Below are positions 19,560 to 27,594 of a stretch of DNA of 60,650 nucleotides, one piece after another. The DNA comes from a virus. The stretch spans positions 1 through 60,650 of IMG/VR virus record IMGVR_UViG_3300006924_000018; one strand, given 5' to 3'. The notes under the pieces are model-generated. The model did no database searches. It was not told the origin of the DNA and saw nothing but the letters and a program-made list of their open reading frames with translations. The stretch's first letter is position 1; every line of letters starts with the position of its first letter. The position numbers and the translations under genes are program-made.

Positions 19560-20828
19560 ATGACAACAGATAAGAAGACAAAAGTATTTGTGATTTCCGA
19601 TCACCCATTCGCTCCTTCTGGAGTTGGCACACAGACGCGCTACATCATCGAATCGCTACTAGAGACTGGCCGATACCAGTTCGTATGCTTTGGTGGAGCA
19701 GTGTCTCATCGTGACTACTCCCCGCAGAAGACCGAGCAGTGGGGCGACGATTTGATCGTATACCCAGTTCAAGGCTACGGAACACAAGAGCAGGTCCGCT
19801 CTTTGCTAATGCAGCAGCGCCCTGATATTCTATGGTTTATGACCGACCCCCGCTTTTATCAGTGGTTGTGGGATATGGAGAACGAAGTTCGTGTACACAT
19901 CCCTATGGTCTACTATCACGTTTGGGACAACTTCCCAGCACCAACATTCAACCGCTCATACTATGAGTCAACTGATGTTATCGCAACTATCTCAAAGGTA
20001 ACAGATGAGATTGTAAAGCAGGTAGCGCCTTCAGTTGAGCGCCACTACCTACCACACGCAGTAGATATGAATGTATTCAAGCCAGCAGAGGAGCACCAGC
20101 GCCTCGCATTGCGTCAGCAGCAGTTTGGCCCTGATTCCGAAGACAAGTTTATTTGCTTCTGGAATAATCGAAATGCACGTCGAAAGATGTCAGGCTCTTT
20201 GGTATTTTGGTTCCACGAGTGGGCACAAAAGGTTGGCACCGATAATGTCAAGCTCGTTATGCACACTGATCCAAAGGACTCAAACGGTCAAGACCTAGAA
20301 GCTATTGTACACGAACTTGATGCCACAGGCGGACACATTGTTTTCTCAAAGAGCAAGGTAGAGCCACAGCACTTGGCAGCTATGTACAATATTTCAGACG
20401 TAACAATTAACATCTCAGATGCTGAAGGCTTCGGCCTAGCGACTCTAGAGTCACTTTCTTGCGGAACACCAATCATCGTAAATATGACTGGCGGACTACA
20501 GGAGCAGGTCACAGATGGTGACGAGTGGTTTGGTATTGGTATCGAGCCTTCGTCTCGCGCCGTTATTGGGTCACAGCAGGTGCCCTTTATTTATGAAGAC
20601 CGAATCTCCAAGGAAGATTTTCACGCGGCTCTAGACCGTATGTATGAGCTTTCTAGAGAGGAAAGAGGGGAGCTTGGCGCCAAGGGTCGCAATCACATTG
20701 AGAAGAATTATAACTTCGAGACTTTCAAGACCCGTTGGATTGAGCTTATGGACTCCATTCACGAGCGATATGGCTCTTGGGAGAATAGAAAGGGCTACTC
20801 CCCTTGGGAACTAAAGGAGATTAAGTGA
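19560..20828 (+). CDS. GT4-type glycosyltransferase
   Basis: This 422-residue protein has the GT-B fold. The start 'KVFVISDHPFAPSGVGTQTRYIIESLL' is the glycine-rich N-terminal loop of GT4 enzymes. The C-terminal domain has 'FICFWNNRNARRKMSG' and the E-x7-E donor site in 'DAEGFGLATLESLSCGTPII'. It transfers a sugar from a nucleotide donor. No membrane segment. First of six genes packed with overlaps or gaps under ten bases to 25735. Acceptor unknown: DNA base, virion protein or host surface glycan. Confidence 0.85.
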   Translation: MTTDKKTKVFVISDHPFAPSGVGTQTRYIIESLLETGRYQFVCFGGAVSHRDYSPQKTEQWGDDLIVYPVQGYGTQEQVRSLLMQQRPDILWFMTDPRFYQWLWDMENEVRVHIPMVYYHVWDNFPAPTFNRSYYESTDVIATISKVTDEIVKQVAPSVERHYLPHAVDMNVFKPAEEHQRLALRQQQFGPDSEDKFICFWNNRNARRKMSGSLVFWFHEWAQKVGTDNVKLVMHTDPKDSNGQDLEAIVHELDATGGHIVFSKSKVEPQHLAAMYNISDVTINISDAEGFGLATLESLSCGTPIIVNMTGGLQEQVTDGDEWFGIGIEPSSRAVIGSQQVPFIYEDRISKEDFHAALDRMYELSREERGELGAKGRNHIEKNYNFETFKTRWIELMDSIHERYGSWENRKGYSPWELKEIK

Positions 20829-22054
20829 TGAAGAGAATTATTTTTAGAGGCCCTTGCCTCTCACAGTCCGGCTACGGTGAGCACGCTCGTATGGTTTTGC
20901 GCGCTCTCCGCACTCGCGAAGAAGAACTAGACATCGCTATTATCCCTGTTGGTTGGGGTCAGACAGGCTGGGTAACAGACCCTTCTGAGTTCCGCGCTTG
21001 GATGGACGCTGCGATCCTAAAGGGCCAGCAGTACATTCAGCAGAAGGTTCCTTTTGATATTTCAATTCAGGTTGCAATCCCCGGCGAATTTGAGCGTCTA
21101 GCTCCTGTTAACATCGGGGTTACAGCGGGTATCGAGACAACTAAGATGTCACCAGACTGGGTGCAGAAGTCTAATATGATGGACAAGATCATTACTATCT
21201 CAGAGCACGCCAAGTGGTCTTTTGAGAACACCTCATACGAAGGTAAGGACCAGTTCGGTAATGATGTCACGCTAAAGATAACAGCCCCTGTAGAAGTAGT
21301 TGGATACCCAGTCCGAGACATCACGCCGGACGAGAGCTTTAGCCTAGACCTTGAAACAGATTTCAACTACCTAGCAGTCGGCCAGTGGGGTCCACGAAAG
21401 AACCTCGCTAGCCTAATCACTTGGTGGCTGCAGGAATGCTGGGATCAGCCAGTTGGCCTCGTACTCAAGACAAGTACAAGAAGAAATAATGTTATGGATC
21501 GCAACTTCACACAGCAGCGCCTCCAGAACATCGTAGATTCTGTTAAGCTTGACGAATCCGAGCGTCAATGCAAGGTGTACCTCCTACACGGAGACCTCTC
21601 CGAGCCAGAGATGCAAGCACTATATGCCAATGATAAGATTTCCTGTATGATCACAACAACTCACGGCGAAGGCTTTGGCCTTCCTATGTTTGAGTTTGCA
21701 CAGCACGGAAAGCCAATCATTGCTCCAGAGTGGTCAGGTCACCTAGACTTCCTCACCAATGCCAAGCGCAAGCCCGGATTTATGCCAGTGAGATATACAC
21801 TAGCACAGATTCAGCCACAGGCAGTAGTTGAGAATATGCTAATTCCAGAATCACAGTGGTGCTACGCCGAGGAAGCCTCTTTTAAGCAGCGCCTACGACA
21901 GGTCAAGAAGAGCGATAAGTGGTCTAAGCGCGCAGCAGAGCACGTAGATTACATCCTTGAGCAGTTCGACGCAGACAGGATCAACAATATGTTCTGCGAC
22001 GCAGTTCTAGGTAGCCAAGAGGCAACTGAAGATGAATATGAAATCATTCTTTGA
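20828..22054 (+). CDS. GT4-like glycosyltransferase
   Basis: I choose ATG 20828, eight bases after AGGAG, over the GTG at 20825; it overlaps the preceding TGA. The 408 residues again show a GT-B fold: 'RGPCLSQSGYGEHARMVLRAL' at the N-terminus, 'YLAVGQWGPRKNLASLI' in the linker, and 'TTHGEGFGLPMFEFAQHGKPIIAP' as the donor-binding site. It is related in layout to the gene before but not a close copy. 'SGHLDFLT' follows the donor motif. Confidence 0.82.
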   Translation: MKRIIFRGPCLSQSGYGEHARMVLRALRTREEELDIAIIPVGWGQTGWVTDPSEFRAWMDAAILKGQQYIQQKVPFDISIQVAIPGEFERLAPVNIGVTAGIETTKMSPDWVQKSNMMDKIITISEHAKWSFENTSYEGKDQFGNDVTLKITAPVEVVGYPVRDITPDESFSLDLETDFNYLAVGQWGPRKNLASLITWWLQECWDQPVGLVLKTSTRRNNVMDRNFTQQRLQNIVDSVKLDESERQCKVYLLHGDLSEPEMQALYANDKISCMITTTHGEGFGLPMFEFAQHGKPIIAPEWSGHLDFLTNAKRKPGFMPVRYTLAQIQPQAVVENMLIPESQWCYAEEASFKQRLRQVKKSDKWSKRAAEHVDYILEQFDADRINNMFCDAVLGSQEATEDEYEIIL

Positions 22055-23066
22055 GTGTAGCTTTTTCAAGTCTCCCCCGCAGCGAGAAGGCAGTTTTGTC
22101 GTCAAGCAGGGGGAGCTTGCTATCAAGGACTTCAATCCATCAGATGCAAGGCACAAGTTTCAGAAGCAGGAGATTAAATACTCCTGCTTTTGGCTTAAGC
22201 AAGAAAACTGGGATTCCTCGAAGCCAGCAATCATTATCCCGATCAAGGATAACAACAAGCTTTTGAAGATTACCTGCGACAACCTTATCGAGACGCAGGT
22301 TGCATCTGTAGCTAACGTAATCATTGTTGACGACCGGTCAGAAGAAGACATCAAGTCGACTGCTATTTCAAGCGGCTTTTCATATCTTCGAGTGGACAAT
22401 GATAAGGGCTTTAATTTTTCGATGCTTAACAACATCGCAGCAAAGCTATGTGATGACAATGGCGTAAAAACTATTGTTCTTTGGAACTCTGATCTTTGGG
22501 CTAGAAGTAAAGAAGACTTCACTAGCCTTTTGGGGAAGCACAGAGAGTCAGGTAGCAAGCTTTCGGGGACCAAGTTGGTATACCCGCCAGCAGCTATGAG
22601 TCTAAATAAGGAAGTCGACACTGATAATATCAAGACTTTCTTTCCGAATATGACAGACGGGCGCTGGCGAGAGACTGTGCAATTTGGTGGAGATACGTGG
22701 GTACCACACCCACAAGGCTGGGGGCCAAACCATTTCAAGCGTTTCGCACAGCCAGAAAATCCATACGTAGATTGTGACAGAGGATGCTCTTTCATTACAG
22801 GGGCACTTCAGGTTTGGGACCTTCAATATTTTAAAAAACTCGGTGGACTCAATCCGAGTATGGCCAAGCAACATCAAGATGTCGACCTTTGCCTTAAGGC
22901 AATCAAATCCGGCATTGTACCGATGTATTTTGGCAAAGACAGAATGTTTTACCACGATGAATCTGCCATTCTTATGAAGGAAGGCAAAAATGACTTGCAA
23001 ACAGTCAGCGATTCTGTTATATTTTACAAAACTTGGAACGAAAAGATTCCACAATTAGTTTTTTAG
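22032..23066 (+). CDS. GT2-type glycosyltransferase
   Basis: This 344-residue protein starts at ATG 22032, overlapping the preceding gene by 23 bases; an in-frame ATG at 22038 is equally possible. After about 55 unusual residues it has 'KPAIIIPIKDNNKLLKITCDNLI', 'VIIVDDRSEED', then 'NDKGFNFSMLNN', 'LWNSDLW' at the D-x-D position, and 'GCSFITGALQVWDLQYFKKLGGLNPSM...QDVDLCLKA'. This is the GT-A fold of family 2, usually metal-dependent. Cytoplasmic. Confidence 0.8.
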   Translation: MNMKSFFECSFFKSPPQREGSFVVKQGELAIKDFNPSDARHKFQKQEIKYSCFWLKQENWDSSKPAIIIPIKDNNKLLKITCDNLIETQVASVANVIIVDDRSEEDIKSTAISSGFSYLRVDNDKGFNFSMLNNIAAKLCDDNGVKTIVLWNSDLWARSKEDFTSLLGKHRESGSKLSGTKLVYPPAAMSLNKEVDTDNIKTFFPNMTDGRWRETVQFGGDTWVPHPQGWGPNHFKRFAQPENPYVDCDRGCSFITGALQVWDLQYFKKLGGLNPSMAKQHQDVDLCLKAIKSGIVPMYFGKDRMFYHDESAILMKEGKNDLQTVSDSVIFYKTWNEKIPQLVF

Positions 23067-23075
23067 GAGTTAATC

Positions 23076-24077
23076 GTGGCAGAAACAGTATTGATCACAG
23101 GTGGTGCCGGATTTATCGGTCATCACCTTATTTATCGTATGCTAAACGACACTGATTACAATGTGGTAATCCTTGATCGCCTAGATACGTCTGGAAACCT
23201 TAACCGTGTACACGAGGTTCTTGAGCTCGATAGTTCATATCGATCCCGAGTTAAGTTTGTGTGGCACGACCTTAAGGCTCCAATCAACGAAGTACTAGCA
23301 AAGCAGATTGGCGATGTACATTATGTATTTCACCTCGCAGCTGGTTCGCACGTTGATCGCTCTATTGAGTACCCTCTAGAATTTGTTCTAGACAACGTAG
23401 TAGGTACAACAAACCTACTCGATTATGCGAGAACACACATTCGCGACACTATGAAGTTGTTCCTATACTTCTCCACCGATGAAGTGTTCGGCCCAGCACC
23501 AGAAGGCGTTTTGTACAAGGAGTGGGATCGCTACAATTCAGGCAATCCTTACTCTGCATCAAAGGCCGGTGCAGAGGAGATGTGCTTGGCGTACTGCAAC
23601 ACATACCGTATGCCCATCATCATTACGCACACAATGAATGTTTTTGGTATCCGTCAGCACCCAGAGAAGTACATTCCACTTCTCATCCAAAAGGTCCGTG
23701 ACGGCGAGAAGGTAACAATTCATTCAAACCCATCAAAGACAAAGGCTGGCAGCCGCTTCTACATTAACACAGAAGACGTCGCATCAGCTATGATGTTCCT
23801 AATGGACAATCACAAGATTGGTGACAAGTACAACATTGTTGGCGAGCGAGAGATGGATAATCTTGAGCTAGCACAGACAGTCGCATCCATTATGGGCAAG
23901 CCACTCAATTACGAGATGGTAGATTTTCACTCTTCACGTCCGGGCCACGACCTACGTTATGCGCTCTGCGGCGAGAAGATGGAAAAGATGGGCTGGGTAC
24001 CAGAGCAGTCAGTCACAGAGCGTCTACGCGAAGTAATTGATTGGTCACTACAAAATAATCATTGGCTACTTAAGTGA
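23076..24077 (+). CDS. NAD-dependent sugar-nucleotide 4,6-dehydratase, RmlB-like
   Basis: This 333-residue protein starts at GTG 23076 with TAGGAG upstream. It has the Rossmann motif T-G-G-A-G-F-I-G, 'HLAAGSHVDRSI', 'YFSTDEVFGP' with the T-D-E triad of 4,6-dehydratases, and Y-S-A-S-K (Y-x-x-x-K) as catalytic pair. 'HTMNVFGIRQHPEKYIP' and 'GSRFYINTEDVASAM' are family substrate-binding strands. It makes a 4-keto-6-deoxy sugar nucleotide from an NDP-hexose. It lies among glycosyltransferases, which indicates that the phage makes its own donor sugar. Confidence 0.85.
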   Translation: MAETVLITGGAGFIGHHLIYRMLNDTDYNVVILDRLDTSGNLNRVHEVLELDSSYRSRVKFVWHDLKAPINEVLAKQIGDVHYVFHLAAGSHVDRSIEYPLEFVLDNVVGTTNLLDYARTHIRDTMKLFLYFSTDEVFGPAPEGVLYKEWDRYNSGNPYSASKAGAEEMCLAYCNTYRMPIIITHTMNVFGIRQHPEKYIPLLIQKVRDGEKVTIHSNPSKTKAGSRFYINTEDVASAMMFLMDNHKIGDKYNIVGEREMDNLELAQTVASIMGKPLNYEMVDFHSSRPGHDLRYALCGEKMEKMGWVPEQSVTERLREVIDWSLQNNHWLLK

Positions 24078-24083
24078 GGTAAC

Positions 24084-24842
24084 GTGAGCATCATCGGAAT
24101 TACAAGAATCAGAAACGAAGCTGATATTATCAAGAGTACTCTAGATCACGTATCAGAATTTGTAGATGAGATTATGGTTTTCGATGATTGTTCAACCGAC
24201 AGCACAGTCGAGGTTTGCAAGAGCCACGAGAAAGTGACAAAGATTATTAGAGCAAAAAGCTGGGAACCCAATCCGGTTCGTCGACAAGTTCTAGAAGGTA
24301 CGCAGCGTCAGGCAGTGTACAATCTAGCAGCAAAGTCTTCACCGGATTGGGTTTACTACTTTGACTCTGATGAGTTTGCCTACCTAGAGGGAGTGGACCT
24401 AGAGGACACCTCGGTAGGAGCTTACGAGATGCGTCTGTTTGATTACTATATCACACCTGAAGACGTAGATAAGACATTCCTAGAGCGAAAGTGGATTGGC
24501 CCTGAGTACAGAGACATTATGACCCTTTTCAGACCAACTCCTTTCGTTAGGTTCCACACAAGAGTGCCTGCAGGTGTCGGGCAAAAGAGCAAGGCTGGCT
24601 TTATTAAGCACTACGGCAAGGCAATCTCGGTCGAACAGTGGGAGAGCACTTGCGATTATTACATCAATCACTTGTTTGAGAATCAGCCCGGTAATTCAAC
24701 CATCTCCGAAAAGTGGAGAAAAAGAAAGGGCAAAGCAGTACACGACGGAATCTCTGATTTTGGTCGCAAGTTGATTACTTGGGCAGATAGAGACAACCCA
24801 AGTCTAGTAGTAGACAATTCGTTTGGACAGGCAGAAAGATGA
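24084..24842 (+). CDS. GT2-type glycosyltransferase, short
   Basis: This 252-residue protein starts at GTG 24084 after GTGAGG. It has 'GITRIRNEADIIKSTLDHVSEFVDEIMVFDDCSTDSTVEVCKSH' and 'DWVYYFDSDEFAY' with D-S-D, the metal-binding D-x-D. It is a GT-A-fold family 2 enzyme. The C-terminal third is unusual for the family and has 'YYINHLFENQPG'. Overlaps the next gene by ATGA. Confidence 0.8.
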   Translation: MSIIGITRIRNEADIIKSTLDHVSEFVDEIMVFDDCSTDSTVEVCKSHEKVTKIIRAKSWEPNPVRRQVLEGTQRQAVYNLAAKSSPDWVYYFDSDEFAYLEGVDLEDTSVGAYEMRLFDYYITPEDVDKTFLERKWIGPEYRDIMTLFRPTPFVRFHTRVPAGVGQKSKAGFIKHYGKAISVEQWESTCDYYINHLFENQPGNSTISEKWRKRKGKAVHDGISDFGRKLITWADRDNPSLVVDNSFGQAER

Positions 24843-25735
24843 GAATTCTAGTTGGACAAAATCACCTAGACACTCTTGGCGGCTCAGAGACCTACACCTA
24901 CGCTCTAGTTGAAGAGCTGGTCCGCCAAGGGCACGAGGTCCGCGTTGTATGTATGCCGAAGCGAAAAGGCTTTGTCGCATATCAGATTTTCGAGAACTTC
25001 GGAATCGAAGTCAACCACCTGAACGGCGCTGAATTTGATCTTGCCTTGATTAGCCACAATAGCATTTTTAATCTGATGGCTGCCAACAAGATTGCTGCAA
25101 AGAAAACATTTCAAATCTGTCACGGCACCACACCGCCTCTAGAGCAGCCTTGCGGCCATCCGGGTGTAGAATATATCTCCATCTCTGAGGAGGTGCGAGA
25201 TCACGTTCTGGCGAAGGGACACGAGTCCACGGTTATTAGGAATGGAATCAACACGGACAAGTTTAGCCAGACGTCAATTAACCAAGAGCTAAAGAACGTC
25301 CTATCCTTGTCACAGTCAGAGAGGTTGAATGCTTTTCTTTCTAAGGTGTGCAAGAGAAACGGGTGGGAGTTTGATTCCTTCAATAAGTTCAAGAATCCTG
25401 TGTTTGAGATTCACGAGCATATCCAGAAAGCAGATATGGTTGTAACCCTCGGTCGCGGCGCTTATGAATCTATGTCTTGTGGTAAGAACGTTCTGATCGC
25501 AGACTTTAGGCAGTACCAGTCACCAATGATGGACGGCTTACTCACTCCAGAGAACATCGACAATATTATCAAGAATAACTGTTCTGGCCGCGCAAATAGG
25601 CTAACAATTACAGAAGCTACAATGACAGAACAGTTCAACAAGTACGATATTGCATATGGCGAAGCAAATCGTCAGTACGCCTTGGAAAATCTTAATATTC
25701 AAAATCAAGTCAAAAAGATGATTGATATTAAGTAA
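24839..25735 (+). CDS. GT4-like glycosyltransferase, small
   Basis: This 298-residue protein starts 'RILVGQNHLDTLGGSETYTYALVEELVRQGHEVRVV', a clear GT4 N-terminal domain. The C-terminal domain is short: 'YISISEEVRDHVLAKGHESTVIRNGINTDKF' and then 'HIQKADMVVTLGRGAYESMSCGKNVLIAD', where the E-x-M-S-C-G part keeps the second donor-site glutamate. At about 300 residues it is smaller than usual (350-420). It ends the glycosyltransferase operon; a promoter follows. Confidence 0.78.
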   Translation: MRILVGQNHLDTLGGSETYTYALVEELVRQGHEVRVVCMPKRKGFVAYQIFENFGIEVNHLNGAEFDLALISHNSIFNLMAANKIAAKKTFQICHGTTPPLEQPCGHPGVEYISISEEVRDHVLAKGHESTVIRNGINTDKFSQTSINQELKNVLSLSQSERLNAFLSKVCKRNGWEFDSFNKFKNPVFEIHEHIQKADMVVTLGRGAYESMSCGKNVLIADFRQYQSPMMDGLLTPENIDNIIKNNCSGRANRLTITEATMTEQFNKYDIAYGEANRQYALENLNIQNQVKKMIDIK

Positions 25736-25757
25736 AGAACAAATGTAAAAAAACTAG

Positions 25758-25785
25758 TTGCCATTTGTCGTATAGATGTTATAAT
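25758..25785 (+). promoter_or_regulatory. Sigma-70-like promoter
   Basis: TTGCCA (25758-25763), 16-base spacer, then a perfect TATAAT (25780-25785) with GATGT before it. It lies in the 90-base gap after the glycosyltransferase operon and before the gene set that leads to gp55. Confidence 0.6.
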
Positions 25786-25825
25786 TCTTAAGTAAGAAAG
25801 ATATTTCTTTTATAGGAGTTATACT

Positions 25826-26020
25826 ATGTCAAACGAAATGAATCTATCCGACGAAGCAGTCGGCGCTATTATGATGGCCCTACAGAAGTCCCTAATGGAG
25901 CAGACAGATATTGTTCCAACACTCAAGGGCTTCCGTCTACGACTTTCCGATAAAGGACTAGTTGTAATGAACCCACCTATTGTAAAGCTCGCAACTGACG
26001 ATGAGGTTGAGAGTGCCTAG
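25826..26020 (+). CDS. Small protein of unknown function
   Basis: This 64-residue protein follows a good AGGAG site (25815-25819). The pattern 'LSDEAVGAIMMALQKSLMEQTDIVPTLKGFRLRLSDKGLVVMNPPIV' suggests a helix followed by two strands. Small size and place directly before a zinc-ribbon protein and gp55 fit a regulatory role such as a transcription accessory factor, but no similarity to gp33 is seen. Overlaps the next gene by eight bases. Confidence 0.55.
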   Translation: MSNEMNLSDEAVGAIMMALQKSLMEQTDIVPTLKGFRLRLSDKGLVVMNPPIVKLATDDEVESA

Positions 26021-26282
26021 GTATAACTATCGGTGTGCCCAGTGCGAGAATACTATGGTAATTAATCATAGTATGTCAGAACGCGCAGAAACGTGTCTAG
26101 AGTGCGGGGCAACCGGTAGCCTACATAGAGTGCCGTCTTTATTTAGAGCGGCCTCTACAAGCGGCACCAACAAGCCGGGAGAGCTTGTTAAGGCGTACAT
26201 TGAGCAGACCAAAGAAGCTGTTCGCGAAGAGAAGACCACTTTGAGAAAGGATTACGACCCAAATGACTATCATAATCGGTAA
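26013..26282 (+). CDS. FmdB-type zinc-ribbon protein
   Basis: I start at GTG 26013, giving the family's usual opening M-P-x-Y-x-Y-x-C; ATG 26001 is in frame but would add four residues. The 89 residues have C-A-Q-C at about 8-11 and C-L-E-C-G at about 29-33, a four-Cys zinc ribbon as in FmdB-family regulators. The C-terminal half is helical and charged. It may bind DNA or RNA. It overlaps genes on both sides. Confidence 0.72.
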   Translation: MPRYNYRCAQCENTMVINHSMSERAETCLECGATGSLHRVPSLFRAASTSGTNKPGELVKAYIEQTKEAVREEKTTLRKDYDPNDYHNR

Positions 26283-26679
26283 TCAAGAAATTGTTCTAAA
26301 CTTTTGGACACTAGCATTTGTTGTATCGCTGCTAGTGAATGGGTTTTTTGCTTTCTATGTACGCTACCTTCTCCGACAACTAATTTCTCTATCTGAGACA
26401 ATGATCGATGTCAATAATGAGTTTATTAGTTTCTCATCTCACCTAAAAGCATTGTATGAGATGGAGACTTTTTATGGAGATGCAACACTTGAGGGCCTGA
26501 TCAACCACACAAAGCACCTAGTCCAGAAGTTCGAAGAATTCGAGGATCAGGTCGGCTTTGAAGACGATCTAGAAGAACTACAGGAAGAAGACGATGGCAC
26601 AAGCGAAGAGAACGAGACGCCGCAGATCCAGCAGCAAGCGGAAGTATTTTACGGCGGAACACGAAGCGGCAATCCTTGA
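26263..26679 (+). CDS. Membrane-anchored helical protein
   Basis: This 138-residue protein has one membrane segment 'FWTLAFVVSLLVNGFFAFYV' at about 14-33, followed by a long amphipathic helical region ('LLRQLISLSETMIDVNNEFISFSSHLKALYEMETFYGDATLEGLINHTKHLVQKF') and an acidic tail. Probably anchored in the inner membrane with a coiled-coil domain. No lipobox or spanin features. The last 86 bases overlap the gp55 gene in another frame. Function unknown. Confidence 0.6.
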   Translation: MTIIIGNQEIVLNFWTLAFVVSLLVNGFFAFYVRYLLRQLISLSETMIDVNNEFISFSSHLKALYEMETFYGDATLEGLINHTKHLVQKFEEFEDQVGFEDDLEELQEEDDGTSEENETPQIQQQAEVFYGGTRSGNP

Positions 26680-27298
26680 GTACGTCTCAACAGACGACTT
26701 TAGAAGGAAGGAAGAGCTTTACAGGAATATGATTGCACCTGTCTTTGACGAGATGGTTGACAAGATTGTATACACCTACAATTTTGCTTCTCTTCCAAAC
26801 ATCGACTCACTCAGGGCAGAGTGTAAGGTATGGCTAACCACCATCCTAAGCAAGTTCAATCCTGAAAAGGCCAAGGCTTTTACCTACTTTACGGTTGTTA
26901 CCAAGAACTGGTTCATCGCTCAGACCAAAAAGCGCTCCAAGCGTAATCGCGAAGAAATCAACATTTCCCAAATGCCAAAGGAACTAGAGCTTCGTTGTAT
27001 GTCTTCCCGCGTAACTTACGAAGAAGATCGCGAGCAAGACGAATTTATTATGAACCTCAAGGCAAGTATGATCGACTGGGAAAATGATGTCGACAAGACC
27101 AACGACGAAAAGGTCATCAAGGCAATTCAGATTCTATTTGAACAGTGCGATAAGATTGAAATTTTCAACAAGAAGGCTATTTACTTGTACCTAAGAGAGC
27201 TAACTGGCTTGAATACTAAGCAGGTTGTATCTAGTTTGAAGAAGTTCAGACTAAAGTATAGATCATTCAAGACAGACTGGATTGAGAGTGATACGTGA
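26594..27298 (+). CDS. 55: Late sigma factor, gp55-like
   Basis: This 234-residue protein starts at ATG 26594, after AGGAAGAAG. It has a basic N-terminus (R-R-R-R-S-S-S-K-R), then 'NIDSLRAECKVWLTTILSKFNPEKAKAFTYFTVVTKNWFIAQTKKRSKR', which matches sigma region 2 as found in T4 gp55, where N-P-x-K-A-x-A-x-x-Y-F is typical. The C-terminus 'LTGLNTKQVVSSLKKFRLKYRSF' may contact DNA or the clamp. In T4, gp55 recognises TATAAATA with gp33 and the sliding clamp. Here it may recognise the ACTANTTA element described separately. Overlaps the membrane-protein gene by 86 bases. Confidence 0.78.
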   Translation: MAQAKRTRRRRSSSKRKYFTAEHEAAILEYVSTDDFRRKEELYRNMIAPVFDEMVDKIVYTYNFASLPNIDSLRAECKVWLTTILSKFNPEKAKAFTYFTVVTKNWFIAQTKKRSKRNREEINISQMPKELELRCMSSRVTYEEDREQDEFIMNLKASMIDWENDVDKTNDEKVIKAIQILFEQCDKIEIFNKKAIYLYLRELTGLNTKQVVSSLKKFRLKYRSFKTDWIESDT

Positions 27299-27594
27299 AA
27301 AAGAGCCTAGAAGATCTAATTGAAAATGCAATCATTAACATCGAAGAGGATCGCTCTGTAACAAGGACACTCCTCGATGATGTAACGAATTATCTTTCAA
27401 AGAACGAAGAGAACCATAAGTACGTCGGAGCAACGGCTGCAAAGTATGTTGAAACCCTCCAGCGATCAAACGAGCAGCTAGTTAAGGTCGCCGCGCTTAT
27501 GCAAAAGCAGTCAAAATCTGAAGGATTGTCAGATCTCGACAGAACGCAGATCTTCGATATGCTACAGGATGAGAGAAACGAGGACGAAGATTAA
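27295..27594 (+). CDS. Small helical protein next to gp55
   Basis: This 99-residue protein starts at GTG 27295, overlapping the gp55 stop (GTGA). All-helical: 'SLEDLIENAIINIEEDRSVTRTLLDDVTNYLSK', 'YVGATAAKYVETLQRSNEQLVKVAALMQKQ', acidic end 'DMLQDERNEDED'. Position suggests a late-transcription co-activator (gp33 role) or a small terminase-like protein, but I see no sequence match to either. Confidence 0.6.
   Translation: MKKSLEDLIENAIINIEEDRSVTRTLLDDVTNYLSKNEENHKYVGATAAKYVETLQRSNEQLVKVAALMQKQSKSEGLSDLDRTQIFDMLQDERNEDED

Noticed and set aside
22160-22795. A 211-codon minus-strand frame
   Set aside because: It lies opposite a GT2 gene with clear motifs, has Ser/Leu-rich shadow composition, and all other genes are on the + strand.
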